From positions 1,058,036 to 1,122,035 of the forward strand of contig NMRA01000070.1 in NCBI GenBank assembly GCA_002633005.1: a stretch of 64,000 nucleotides of DNA, given 5' to 3'. Shown piece by piece: positions 1 through 11,664 of the stretch. Positions within the stretch are counted from its first letter, which is position 1, and each line of letters opens with the position of its first letter. Below the pieces are notes generated by a model, which did no database searches, was not told the DNA's origin, and worked only from the letters and a program-made list of their open reading frames with translations. The position numbers and the translations under genes are program-made. This DNA comes from Phoronis australis (lineage: Eukaryota; Phoronida; Phoronidae).

Positions 1-179
1 ATGCAAGCGTATCCAAATACAATTAAATGTATTTTCATGTGAAACCATTCAATGTTCTTTGAACATTGACTTGTGTGAGTTCTTAATTTTCTTAAATCTG
101 CCCAATCAGGTAGAACTGCGTTTCAAGTCATTCGCTTTAGGCACCGGAGGGTTCAAATTGGAAGTTTGCGTCGTATGAC

Positions 180-232
180 ATCGTATGACGTCATATGACG
201 TAGGAGATGCGAGCCCCATTTGCATATATAAG
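180..232 (+). promoter_or_regulatory. Promoter-like cluster: CRE, octamer and TATA motifs
   Basis: A perfect CRE palindrome TGACGTCA (186-193) sits among two imperfect TATGAC-type copies. It is followed by an exact octamer ATTTGCAT (218-225) that runs into TATATAAG (225-232). The order CRE, octamer, TATA within about 50 bp is what a plus-strand core promoter would look like. However, no recognisable coding region follows: the next ATG frame is only about 14 codons. It may serve a non-coding transcript, be a promoter relic, or be chance. Confidence 0.25.
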
Positions 233-1540
233 TGACATCTGTTGGTTCAAAAAAGAGGCTCATGCCCGAGTACATGCCTGGGAAGAGGCATCTTTTGGAA
301 GGGTAAAGCATGTCACGTTCAAAGCATCCCAGTGCCAGTAATATGCAGTCTTTGAGGACCAAAGTGGTGTTATTTTATAGCTAAAGAGTTAATCTTTCAA
401 AACTAATGCTTGGATTCCATATAACTTGAACATTTACTTTTAAAATCACGTTTGAAATCACGTTAAAATGCGCTAAAACAGTTGTCCCTTCCTGGTTATC
501 TCTTCCTGACTGTACGTAATGATTGAAAGTCCCCGCCGATGTTAACAGTGCGATAGTGGGGAGTAGTGAGGAAAGTCCGCGTAGAGCCGCCGCTTGCAGA
601 CATGTAAAGATGCTTTTGTGTGGGCTGTACTAACAGCAACTCGACTGAGAAGGTGTCTGTGTTCAAAATTCCTAAATAGCTGAAACTTGCAAAGAAATGG
701 CATCGCTTTGTGCTCCGCACGAGGGCGTGAAATGTCAGTGTGGAAAATGGGATTCAGTCGGGAGCCACAATATGTTCGGCACATTTCAAGGAATCGTGTT
801 TCGACCAAACACAAAAATTGCGCTACGTTAAAGGAATCTTTACCTTGTAAGTGTACTTGCAAATTTTATAACTAACGAACAAACTGCTTTCATTCCAGGA
901 CGAGTAATCCTAGGCCCCGGCCAAGATCGAGTGCTACGACTCGTAGGCTTATGCATTGTGTTTAGAACGAGGGCTCACTCCGTCATGAGAACAGCTAGTG
1001 AGTATGAGTGACCCAAGTTTACTGTGGCCTTTGTCAGTGATTATTAAGTGTCTATTTTGTGAAAACTCACCACCCCTTGGCTCAGTTGTTTGTGGCTCAC
1101 ATACATGTATGTCTGCAGCATTTCTCGTACAAGTGGGTCGAGTTCATATGGCCTTAAAGCCGACGACGTTTCACTAAGTGGGAAATAGAATTCATTGTCT
1201 GATTTTTCAAGTACATCTGTAATTGAGTGTGATGCCCGTATCCCCTCTCTTCTGTGTCTGCAAAATAATTGTCCAGTTCTCGCTCAAAATCGTCCTGGTC
1301 TTCTGGTTTGCTTTGTTCCGTCATTGCAATTGACTGTGAAGTGACCAAACGTCTTCTACCCACATCATTTGGCGGGAAACTTGGAAATAACCATTTTTTC
1401 TTCAAAGTTGAAAACCTCGAGACTATTTGGCATAAAAAGTACTTACTTATTTAGATTTTATGATATTTATTTCATATTAGCTAACTAAAATCTAAAAAAC
1501 TAAGAAAATGCATGGTGGGAACTTTTTAAAATCCTAGTAC
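233..1540. other. No gene recognised
   Basis: Only short overlapping open frames occur here on both strands, and none matches a family I recognise. A minus-strand frame at 1154-1405 has an acidic stretch followed by a basic end but no supporting splice sites or homology. Confidence 0.5.
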
Positions 1541-1544
1541 ACGT

Positions 1545-1950
1545 TTTTAACCCTTATTAAATGGTTAAAAGAAATTATAAGGAAGCATGCAGAACCTATC
1601 CCATAACCAATAAACAATCTGCTGTCGAAGAAAATTTAAATAAAAGCGCCACTCCCGATTCCGCACCGAAGAACACACCGCCATTTTGAACCAACTGCAC
1701 AACTGGAAATACACTTCATTCAGGAACAAAGGCTTGAAGTCTTAGAAGCACACGTATTAACTCTTAATAAATGATTAGAAAAAAATACAAGGATCCACAC
1801 AGAACCTTTCCCATAACCAGTGCACAATCCGTAGTAAAAGAAAGTTTGAGTAAACGCACCATTCACGATTTCGACCGAAGAACACACCGCTATTTTGAAC
1901 TAACCTCGAAACCGAAAGTACAGTTTATTCAGGAACCCAGGCTTAAGAAC
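1545..1950. repeat. Tandem duplication, two ~0.2 kb units
   Basis: Two adjacent diverged copies share an ordered series of blocks: a CTTATTAAATGGTTA-type start (about 1553 and 1765), AGAACC..CCCATAACCA, a GATT-CGACCGAAGAACACACCGC core, a TTTTGAAC block, and ATTCAGGAAC near the end. The period is about 210 bp. Small indels and substitutions show it is an old tandem duplication. No coding function is apparent. Confidence 0.7.
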
Positions 1951-2020
1951 GTCGGCTGTGCGACTAGAGCAGTGTCTGTCACCAGCCCGCAAACGGGAAT
2001 AAAATCATCGACAGCAGACC

Positions 2021-3445
2021 TTAACTTACAGTACAGCCACTGAATTGTTAGACTCTCTCCGGTGTCTCTCCGGTCTAGCCACCCGTAACCGGAGACAGAC
2101 CGGAGAGTGAGGCGTGAATCAACCGTGACAGCTGGCGTGAGCCTAAGCGTGCCTGTATCCGGAGCTTACCGTGAGTTAGGCGTGAACGAAGCTCCAGCCA
2201 GCCGTGAGCCAGCTAGGCGTGAGTTTACCTGCATCGCAGATGAAAAAGTAATTTATTAAAATTGTATCAGTAACTAGCCGTGATGTGTGTATTCTCATAG
2301 AATTTTGCTCATGTGAGGTTTATTTTTTTTTGAAATCGTCACGGGCAGTAAAAGACCAAAATTTCCGTCGCTTCACGAAACAGACCTGTGAGCTTTACTT
2401 TTCACTCATATATAATTATATATAGTTTTTTTATATAAACTAATAAAGAATTTTAACACGCGTGTACATGGCGGAATTATTCAATTGCCTTCACGATATG
2501 AAGGAGCATAGCATGTCAATTCTGAGTACATTGATCCCAAGTTCCAGCATCATGCGGAGAAAACTGATCGCGCCCATGCATTTGACGAGTCAAACAGATG
2601 ACCCCTATTGTTATTTTAGTGAAGAATTACCCCGGGGATACCGTGTACTCAGTCGGAACGCATGTACTACGGAGAGGGGCTACAAATTATTGAACTGCAC
2701 TACGGATTGAGGACTTTTAAGTCAAAACATTTGCTTGCAGTAAGGGATGGGTATGTCAGAATGGCGGCCTATTGAAATTTTCTGTACGCCAGTACGGTGC
2801 AAAAAGTTGCAGAGTGACACAATACTTCACAAGAAGCGTAGGCTATTTTCATGGCGAATAGCTATATCCACCTGTGGCAAGTTTCAAAGAGTCCACAGCC
2901 ATGTGAAGATGACTCTGGACACTGCGTCGCGTTCATTCGTATTTACATGTACTAACCGTGGTTACTGTACATGTACATGTATGTCGTTGATGGGACTAGC
3001 TCTTAAGAAGTAAATTGAACATGTACATGTAAGTGTAACACAAGACGAGCTGAAGGAAGACGTTTGTATGAACAGAGTTAGTCGGAACCGAAGTGTGATA
3101 GATGACTGCTTGCAAAGATACTCTATAATATACTATAATGTCTTTGCAACTTGACCGAAAAGACAAACAATCAAGACGTTACATGTATTTTTACTGGTTA
3201 GCCCGGTGCCCGACCATGGTTACGACAGCTACCAAATGCGTGAAGAAAGCGTGAGGTAAGCGTTAACGAGGCGTGAGGAAGGCGTTAACTAAACCGGAGG
3301 TAAGCATGAGGACTACTCGGAGAGTAGGCGTGATGCGACCGTGACTGATTTCTGTCACGCCTGCGTTCCGGTTGCGCTCCGGTCTGGCCAGGCGTGAGGT
3401 AGCCCGGACGAAGTCTAAAAATTCAGTGGCTGTACTGTAAATAAA
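2021..3445. mobile_element. Inverted-repeat element, class unknown
   Basis: The left end (about 2028-2050) reads TTACAGTACAGCCACTGAAT followed by TNTTAGACT. The right end (about 3415-3440) carries the reverse complement of the same string. Inside each end lie GC-rich subterminal blocks (2060-2235 and 3240-3410) with many short GGCGTGAG, CCGTGA and CCGGAG motifs, while the interior is AT-rich. Terminal inverted repeats plus clustered subterminal motifs suggest a non-autonomous DNA transposon of about 1.4 kb. The internal frames at 2462-2710 and 2747-3013 resemble nothing I know. Target-site duplications are not clear. Confidence 0.55.
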
Positions 3446-4425
3446 ACCTAAATAGGGGCAACATGTACTGAAATTGTTGACAAAATGTGTCAAAATGAAT
3501 TTTGACAAAAGTTATTAGAATTTATTGTTACAATTTGCTCTCAGAAATTTCTAGAATCTCTAGAGTGCTTTGACCCCAGAACCAAAGTAGTAAACACCAT
3601 CTAAAATTAGATTTCGACGGTAAAATACACGTCAACAAGTTTGACCCCATGATTTAAAAGTGCATAATATGCACAAATTTTGGGCATCTTTAAATGGATC
3701 TATTCTTACTAATTATTTATTATATAATAACTGTTGCCGTGTGAAAATACGAAAGAATGTTATGGTATAGTAATCTTTATTTCTGTTCCGTGGCCCAAAG
3801 TAGCCCATGAACACAGCGAAAATAAAGTCTGAATACTTCTGAATACCATACAAAACTTGTTCGAATCTTGTCTGCAAAGAACAAGAAACAATTAATTAAC
3901 AAAGTGGCTGACACGGAGGGCCAACAAAAGACACACAGAAAACAGACCATGGAAAAAATTATATACAAAAAATTACGGCAAATTAAATACAATACTATCT
4001 ACACAAACATACAAACTAAGAGAAATGAAAATGTACTAACTGCATCCAAAACAAAGCAAATGATACAGATAACGAAAGAAAATACTCACTAGTACACGAC
4101 AACAGTAAGCGACTTGACGCTTCAAATGATGCGGGCAGAGTGAAATGGCAAACCAGTGAAACAATAGACTAGAAAGTGCCTAGCGTCGAGGCAGAAAGCT
4201 AACGCTAAGCAAAACAAGAGCCCTCACATTTGAAATACATAATGAACACAATAACCTGCAAATCATCCGTAACAATAACCAATATTTATTCTGACAAATA
4301 ACCAGGCCGAGTATTGCGGACTAGGCCAAGCGTGTTTTACTGGTTTTAACAGTATAAACATAACAATGGATATGCAATATCAAAATAATTGAATAAATAT
4401 GCTATACAGCTAGAATATCCTGACG
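3446..4425. other. No gene recognised, AT-rich
   Basis: AT-rich sequence with only short, lysine/asparagine-rich frames typical of random AT-rich DNA. I see no splice-supported exon or known element. Confidence 0.5.
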
Positions 4426-4546
4426 ATTAAGTTTGCAAAAATATCGAAAATAAATTGAAACGGACACTGAGATACCGGCGGTGATCTCCCGCTACTTCCG
4501 TTATAGTCAGGTTCACTATGTCCAAATTTTGACATTCGTTGTATAC

Positions 4547-4862
4547 ATTTTTGGAAACCTCATGGAATGACGAAACACAAAATAATTGATTCCATTTTTG
4601 GTGGCCATCTTGGCGGCCATCTTGGATTTTCAAAAATGGCACCGATAAGATGCATTTTCCCCAATATGTCCGCCCTTGGATCACTGAGAATGTTAGTTTT
4701 TATGGCTACTCCTGTAGCTCTGAGCTCAATGAATTGGAAGTTTTAATTTCATTGGTGGCCGCCTTGGAAGACTTATTGGAATTTCAAAAATGGCGCTCGT
4801 TAAATACATTTTGCTCAGTATCTCTGCTCTTGGGTCACTTGGAATGTTAGTTTTAATGGCTG
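4547..4862 (+). repeat. Left terminal inverted repeat of the 4.4-7.85 kb element
   Basis: Pairs with 7488-7793. It consists of two diverged subunits, each with a GGCGGCC(AT)CTTGG motif, a CAAAAATGGC motif, an AATAT(G/C)TC motif and a TTGGGTCACTTGGAATGTTA-type motif. The arm is therefore itself a partial tandem duplication. Confidence 0.65.
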
Positions 4863-5139
4863 CACTCACATCTTATGGGGTAAGGAATTGGAAAACACTA
4901 TTTCTAAACTGTACCCTTTAATTTAAATCATTTTTAATAGCAATACTACGAACCCCCAGAATATTTAAAAGAATCACAGAAACGCAGATTAACCTTTATT
5001 TACAGTATATATCTATATCTTTATGAAAAGACATTTGAGACATATCTTTTGAAGATTTCGATATTATTTCCACTGTTCACTTTGGAATCCAGCTCTCTTC
5101 TACTCAATGGAAATACATTTTGCCTTTGACAGTCTGATG

Positions 5140-7223
5140 GCAGATAATTTTGGCAGTAACCAAGCTGCTGGCCAACCTACAACTCACTGATCAGTCTCTC
5201 ACTGAGTTTGGTACCTTGCCACTATCCCCAGAGGTGGCGCAGAAGTGGTCGACCATGCTAAGAGTTGTTGTGCAGACGAGCCACTTGAGGAGGCTGTTTG
5301 TTGACGAAGCTCATCCAACTGTAATTTCACGTGACATGGGTCTATACCAGAGGGTTGTGCAGCTCCTAGATACCAGATCTGAACGTAACAGTGAACCCAA
5401 AACTTGGAGAATTACTTGCTGTAATGGCATTTCTGAGAGCTCTTCGGACCTCCATACAGAATTATGGCATAGATGATGCCTGGATAGAAGCCGACGTCTT
5501 AGGCACAGCAACAACTAGACAGATTCTACTCAGCCATGGCAATCCAGCTACAGTGCAGGGTCACCAGTTGTACGACATGATCACACGTGCCTATGTCCCA
5601 TAACAGCATGACACAAAGATCTCGTATTCTGTTGACAAGGTCAGGCACTGTACTAAGATTATGTCGCTAAGAGAGTCAATGAAGATAACAGCCTTTGGTC
5701 ATCAATAAAAAAACTAAACAATAAGATGCTCATATCAGGGTACAAGAAGGCAGCCATAAAATTCCGTGACGTCTCCATGAATTTCAAGGAGCCCATGGAC
5801 GTGTATGACAGGCTGCTGGTACTTGTCAAGTTAAATTGGCAAATCGACCAGAAACATGCTATCAGCCATGACTATGAATTCACTCTAACACCAGCAGAAA
5901 TCTTTGCTGCCAGTGGGGCAATGCTGCCATGCACAGACAAGTCGAATAGAATCCACCTTCTGAAGAAACTTTACGAAGCAAACGTCTTAGAGCAGGACAG
6001 TCCTCGAGCTGCAAGAGAAGTTTTAGATCCAGAAAACATGTAAACAACGTCCACTGAGTGTGTTCACCCAAGCCACAAAACTGCACGTGTGGATAGTAGG
6101 GAAGTGGTGTTCTCAACCAGAGATTATGACATATCAGTCTGGTTTTTGACAACTACAAAGACAACTCTTTGACACAAGCCACAAGAGAAAAATCTAGGAG
6201 GCATAGAAAGGGCCATGTACAGTACCAGATAAAAGATGGGACTTACATACAGAAAACCCCAATGAGCCGTTTCCGCTCCCATGACCAAAAAAGGCCCAAC
6301 TTACTGAATATATGTCTGCAAAGGCACTTGCGTATACAATGTAGCAAAGACTCTGTCAAGATAGCCATTACTTCTGTTTCAGCATGCACAAAGAGCAACT
6401 GACGTGATCTACGTTTAGAAGAAAACAATCACAAAAACGCAGATACATTGCTAATAATTCATGCAGTTCTGGCATCACATCCAAACGTCCCTGATTTTCA
6501 GCTGATGTTTTTTCACCCGACACAGATTTACTGGTATTCGTCATTGCCTATTATGACAGGCTTCTCAGAAATACTTCAGTCTCCATGGCATCTGGGATTG
6601 TGGACAATATTATGTGCTGTCCGAGCAAAGACTCTTCCGGCTTTTCATGTGTTTACATTCACGGAAAACACTGTTCCATTGTGTAGGTTGAATATATATT
6701 TGAAGGCAAACACTGATGATATCAATGCACTGCAGGCTCTTGTACTGGTTATAAAGTAACAGGTGAGCCTCTTTTCACATTAGTACCCTTTTACATGTGC
6801 ATACTCACCAAAGGGTATAGACACAAATACCGGTAGCATCCCAGCGCTGAGATGATACCTCTTCTGTAAGCATGTGGCTGACAGCGACAAACCTCCACCA
6901 ACCATTGGTGCTTTGAAGCAGCATGTGCTGAGGGTGTTTATTCAAGCAAGAATGGGGGGCCAGGCAGGTATTGCTCGACAGGCGTTCCTTGACCCATTGA
7001 GGAATGAAATTACAAGGACAAAGATGACCAGCGGAAACCCTCACAACTGAGGAGCTTCCGGTGCCAGAAGCTATCATTGGAATGGTTAGATGCCAGTGCA
7101 AAGATGCACTTGGCGAACAAAGGAGCTACGTTACACAGACCTGTGTCAGTGTAATGAAGAATATCAGAATGGTGATGATGATGTGATTCCTGGTGACAGT
7201 GATGATGATAGTAATGATCTATA
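5140..7223 (+). pseudogene. Decayed nuclease-like gene of a repeat element
   Basis: Consecutive plus-strand frames (5150-5476, 5391-5603, 5726-6043, 6130-6400, 6420-6765, 6790-7223) read as one ancestral intronless protein broken by frameshifts and stops. Visible parts are an N-terminal region (PLSPEVAQKWS, PKLGELLAVMAFLRALRTSI), a middle region (HDYEFTLTPAEIF, MLPCTDKSNRIHLLKK, DNYKDNSLTQATREKSRRHR), a NADTLLIIHAVLASHP block, and a C-terminal region (SIPALR, LFCKHVADSDK, IGALKQHVLRVF, then DLCQCN and an Asp-rich tail). The ADT...LLIIHA block resembles the acidic-motif region of XPG/Asteroid-type PIN nucleases; that assignment is inference. It lies wholly between the inverted repeats, so it is probably the element's own cargo or mobility gene. 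It is certainly non-functional here. I recognise it as a multicopy invertebrate protein type but know no established name. Confidence 0.6.
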
Positions 7224-7487
7224 GACTGATTTAAAAGTTGTGAAAGACTACTGACACTACAAAAAACATACTTTCATGTTCTGCAAACGTAAATAAGTTG
7301 CTTAGATACTGATTTAGTTTAAGTGTCTTGAAGGAAATAAGCTCCAAGCAAAATATACAAGAAAGTACATGTAAGACAGTGATCATATGTGTTGGATTAC
7401 ATAAAGAATACATTTAGAAAATGTTGCTGCCAATAAATGGGGTTTTGATTATATTCAATAAGTTGCATTTTCAGATTTCTTGGCCAC

Positions 7488-7793
7488 ATCCATTAAAACT
7501 AACATTGTAAGTGATGAATCAGCAAAGATATTGAGGAAAATGTATATTACGGGCACCATTTTTAAAAATCCAAGATGGCCGCCAATAAAATTAAAATTTC
7601 CAATTTTGTGACCTGAGAAATGCAGGTGTAGTCATAGAAACCAACAGTCCAAGTGACCCAAAATTGGAGATATTGCGCAAAATCCATTTTACCCGCGCCA
7701 CTTTTGAAAATCCAAGATGGCCGCCAAGATGGCCGCCAAAAAACGGAATCAATTATTTTCTGATTTTTCGTCCCATGACGTTTCCAAAAATGT
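7488..7793 (-). repeat. Right terminal inverted repeat of the 4.4-7.85 kb element
   Basis: Reverse-complement partner of 4547-4862. The perfect tandem AAGATGGCCGCC pair (about 7714-7737) is better preserved than in the left arm. Confidence 0.65.
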
Positions 7794-7869
7794 TTAGTTT
7801 CCACTTTCCCAAAACAAACCAACAGAATTACACAACAAACCCGACTATTAGGTCCTGACGTTGACTGCC

Positions 7870-8760
7870 AGCAACTAACTTACAATGAACGACAGAATAC
7901 CATTTGATGGCGAAATCACTTCAGGAAGGAAACTTGCCATTGTGCCAAATATTAGTATTGATGAGTTTTTTGGTAAAATTAATAATTCCCTCTTAGCCAT
8001 AAACATTCGTATAAGCTACTACCCGGCGGAGTCAGACCGTCTGGCCTGCCGTTTGCGGACATCTGTGTTCCGCGTGGCAAAATGAACACATTAATTAGCA
8101 ACCCGGGCCTTGAATGAATGAAATTCACGTGACAAAGAGATTAAAAAATGCTGCGTCACGCTCCAATCACCGCAATATTTTACCATCGCTGATATACATG
8201 TACATCTCTGATATACACCCCCGCCCTGTTTTGGGGTGCGGAATTTTTATTCATGTATTTAGACAACAGAGGTATGTATTGTCAGTTTTTGTCACCTTAT
8301 AAAATATATTTTCCCTAATCAAAGCCAATTTAGCAGCAGATTATTTTCCCGGCGAAAGGTCACTGCAACTGTAGGGGAATCACTTCGCTGACATGTGTCC
8401 GGGCAGCCTAATCAAGCACAGGTGCGCGATATTGCATTTGAGGTGTGGCGCTTACTATTTTGAGACAAAACACGTTCTTGTTTGTTGAAACATCGCCGTG
8501 TGTGGATGTTTTTTTTTCTATTTTACATTTTTGACGGCCAGTAAAGCCGGTGCAGATTTGCTGCCAAGTGCGCACTGCACTCACACGTCAGGGTAGTCAC
8601 ACGGAAATTGCTCACTTCAGGCTGGTACTTTGCTTCAGTTTCACGACATGGCGATAAAGATAAGAAATTTGCTGATCAATTAAGTTTTTCTTCTGATTTA
8701 TTACTTAAACGGGTACTGTCGTATGCATGTACATGCACAACACCCTCGGGGTCAAAACTG
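7870..8760. other. No gene recognised
   Basis: Only short frames without recognisable domains, plus TACATGTAC low-complexity patches. No splice-supported exon was found. Confidence 0.45.
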
Positions 8761-8769
8761 CGTTTTGTC

Positions 8770-8985
8770 TTTATTTTCTCCGGCACCGTTCTTTCACAAG
8801 TACATGTACACCTCGTTAACTCAATATTATTGCGACTCGGTGAAGGAAAGGACTAAGAATACATACAAAGAGGCTCTGTACCTGGAAGGAGATTCAATTT
8901 GAGTGTCATCCTTGTAACTTTTGACCTAGGATAAGTTATAAACAAATTTCCACACGGTTGTGGGGTTCCAAAGTGGTTCTGATAA
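8770..8985 (+). repeat. Dispersed repeat, copy 1
   Basis: Matches 24800-25000 in the same orientation. Shared landmarks in order are a TACAC(C/G)TCGTT block, GCGACTCG(G/T)TGAA, a GGCTCTGT/GCTCTGTGACTGG block, ACTTTTGACCT(A/C)GGATAAGT, and CCACACGGTTG. The two copies are about 16 kb apart and about 70-75% identical by eye, so this is an old interspersed repeat of unknown class. Confidence 0.6.
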
Positions 8986-8999
8986 ATCTTTTTTTTTCT

Positions 9000-10010
9000 C
9001 GCTACACGGTATATATTTTGTATTTGAAGTTCCCCGAGAATGAAGATAAGGTACATTGTATTTTGCTACTAACGTGTGAAATATTGTAAAAATGGCCATT
9101 TTTGCCAAGGTTTGAGCTATCCTTGAACCACAAGTGAAACTCGCCATGTTGACTATTTAGCCTCCTTGAATTCAGAGTTTTGCGTATGTTTTGGAAAATC
9201 CGTCGCCAATTGACCAATCACAATCTAGACAATTTAATGAGATCAAGTAAGGACAAGGCTTCCGAGCTTTATACAGGATTATCCATGGACGCGCATTTGT
9301 GCCATTAGTGCATACTAAAAGGCACAAGTACATTACAATAGTGCCCCCCATACTGGCGCATCTTTGAAAACGCAACCCCTCAAAAATACACGATTCTAGT
9401 CAACTTACTGCTACAGCACACATCACGAATTTTTGTCCTACTGGTCGGAAATTGGTCAACGACCGGTCGTCTAGCCGACCAGCAGCCGACCATCAACAGT
9501 CTGCTAGGAGTCGTCAGCTACGTCGCCTCTGCGGTAGGCAGTTGGGTCGGCAAACTGTTCGCCTAACCGACCGATTTGGATTATGCATATCCTCAGTCGG
9601 CAGTTAACGTTTTACAATGTATGTAGCCGATGAACTTTGGACAAACAAGGTACATGTATCAAATTTGCTGTTCGTTCTCCTGTGGCCACTCTAGTGAACC
9701 CCTTGTTTATTGACATTCTCTTGACTGAAGAACTTATGAAGTGCGTGGAATCAGAACAAAGTAACTATTTTCAGGAATTACCGACGGCGTGGTAAAATAA
9801 AACGTTAAATGTTCTAGGGTGAATATATTTTCGAACTTTGGCCATGAAGTATTTTTTACGTACAACAATGAAGACACGTTGAAATGTTACAGTGAAATTG
9901 TATAAACACTAAAAACAACGCTTTACGTGTTACGACAGCAGGGGTTTTAAAGCTGGGTAATGTTCAAAGAATACATCTGCAGCTCAAAACTGTAGTATAA
10001 GATGATCACT
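9000..10010. other. No gene; GGTCG/CGACC-rich patch at 9440-9600
   Basis: No coding support. Positions 9440-9600 are unusually rich in short GGTCG, CGACC and GTCGGC words on both strands, giving a locally palindromic character unlike the AT-rich flanks. Confidence 0.4.
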
Positions 10011-10013
10011 TAC

Positions 10014-10262
10014 TTAGAAACGTGGTAGGTTGTTAGCAGACGTTTCGACGTGGTCCGCCAGGTCTTTGTCAATGAATGAGGGATTTCCCGCCTTTCGATG
10101 GTTAAGAATGTTTGAATACATGGAAGGTAAGTGATGGCCTCGGTCCCGGTTCAAGAGGGGCCGCTGAATGCTGGTGTTTATTGGCTCATTTAGCTTGCGA
10201 GCATACATGTACCAGTTCTGTTCTTTAGCTAGGATCTGGATGCCTAACTCGCAATTGTACCA
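10014..10262 (-). pseudogene. Penelope-like GIY-YIG C-terminal fragment
   Basis: The minus strand reads ILAKEQNWYMYARKLNEPIN, then the motif LLNRDRGHHLPSMYSNIL, then a stop. The pattern IL..E.NW..R...EAI.I....P.LNRD.G..LP.IY..LL is the C-terminal end typical of the GIY-YIG endonuclease region of Penelope-like retroelements. Just downstream (about 10030-10045, minus) is CGAAACGTCTGCTAACA, a string typical of the terminal repeats of these elements. Only the tail survives; no reverse transcriptase is visible nearby. Confidence 0.6.
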
Positions 10263-11660
10263 TATTATAGCTATTGCTTTTGGTTACCACTGACTTCATC
10301 CTGTATTCGCATCTTCCTATTGAAAATTGTTATATTTTGTATAATTTTCTAATATACTGTTGATCGAGAAAAGTTTATTTTGGAAACGTTAACAACTGGT
10401 TGAACACCAGCGAACATTTGAACGTCACCGATGCATGGACATGGCGAAAAAATTGGTTGTAGTGTCAACAGTATCCATTATTCATTGTTCGATGTCACTG
10501 TCGAAGTTCGTAAAAATCCTAACCATACATGTATGATTGCGATGTTTCCGCCTTCTGAGCCCGTGAGAACAGGCTTACAATAATGTGTGACACAACAGTT
10601 TCTGTCAGCAAACACTAAATTAGCATGAGCTCGTCAATTAGTTTTATTGCACCTAAAGCCGGTAACGGTGAGAATAATTCATTTTAAACAGAACGCTAAA
10701 CGCCAAAATATGGCAACTCGCAATCCCGACCTAGGACGAGCTAGAGCTCATCAGTCCCGACTTCGCAGGTGGATCGTTATGTTGTACAGGCTATCAATTC
10801 GAACAGGAATACAGTGATGAAGAAATACTAGAGAGGCGCCGTGAACAAGCTCAGACAACAGAACGTATGGAGTTATTTGGTAAGCCGGCATTCGTCAGGC
10901 ACTGTCGACGTCTGCATGCCACAGACATGGAGATGTTTCACGGCCTCATACTTGCTATTTACAGCGTGCATTTCATTCTTCACTACCATGAGCCACTTCC
11001 TTAAGCATTTCGGACTCTCGGGGAAATAACAAAACGATATACCCGCTTTCCTCGCAGCTGCTTAGTTCGGACAAGCGGGAACGATGCACCGCAACATAGC
11101 GGCATTCACTCTATATATGAACCACTGACGTCGCTAGCGTCGTTTCTCACCTTCCTCACAGGTTAACGTGACATCTCTCGGCAAGGTAAGGTCGACCGTA
11201 TGCGAGGCCAAGTGGATATTGACCGATTAAGACGGCAAAAAAGACTAATTAAATCGGGTGGCATTCTCCTTTAAGAAGCCAAGTACCACAGATCGTCATG
11301 CTAAAAAATAGAAAGACAAAGATTCTGAAGATTGAAGAATCTATACTTTTCAGAGACGTTTTACTATAGGTTTGTTCGGAGTTAATTGAATCAAAGCTTC
11401 TAACACATGGAGATGTCATTTGCCTTTCAAAAATAAAGCAAGATTTTGAACCTATTTTTCAGAAAGCTGGTGTGCATGAAGTTGCGTGTATTTGGATAGA
11501 CAATATTAAGAAACGACTGTTGAAGCTGCTCACTGTTGCAGTTTGTGCCGAACTAAGAGATACCGTGAATTGAGGCTAGTTTTCAATAAGTCACTGGTTT
11601 ACACACTAATTAACACAGTCCATTATAACATGTTTTGAATAAAAAATTTGCCCAAATCCT
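10263..11660. other. No gene recognised
   Basis: Mixed-composition DNA. A broken frame around 10710-10860 (arginine- and glutamate-rich) has several stops and no recognisable domain. No splice-supported exon was found. Confidence 0.4.
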
Positions 11661-11664
11661 ACCT

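Larger units (their letters stand above)
4426..7852. mobile_element. DNA-transposon-like element with long terminal inverted repeats
   Basis: Sequence at about 4547-4862 reappears as its reverse complement at about 7488-7793, roughly 75-80% identical by eye. Both arms contain tandem GGCGGCCATCTTGG blocks, AATAATTGATTCC, and a repeated GGGTCACTTGGA..GTTAGTTTTAATGG subunit. The arms enclose one decayed gene (5140-7223) and little else, so the unit looks like a single mobile element. TCCTGACG occurs in direct orientation just outside both arms (4418-4425 and 7853-7860) and could be an 8-bp target-site duplication, although the sequence between it and the arms is poorly matched. Superfamily is not assigned. 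Confidence 0.6.

Noticed and set aside
1154-1405. Minus-strand frame with DDFERELDNYF
   Set aside because: Opens only with TTG, with no splice partners and no confident family match.
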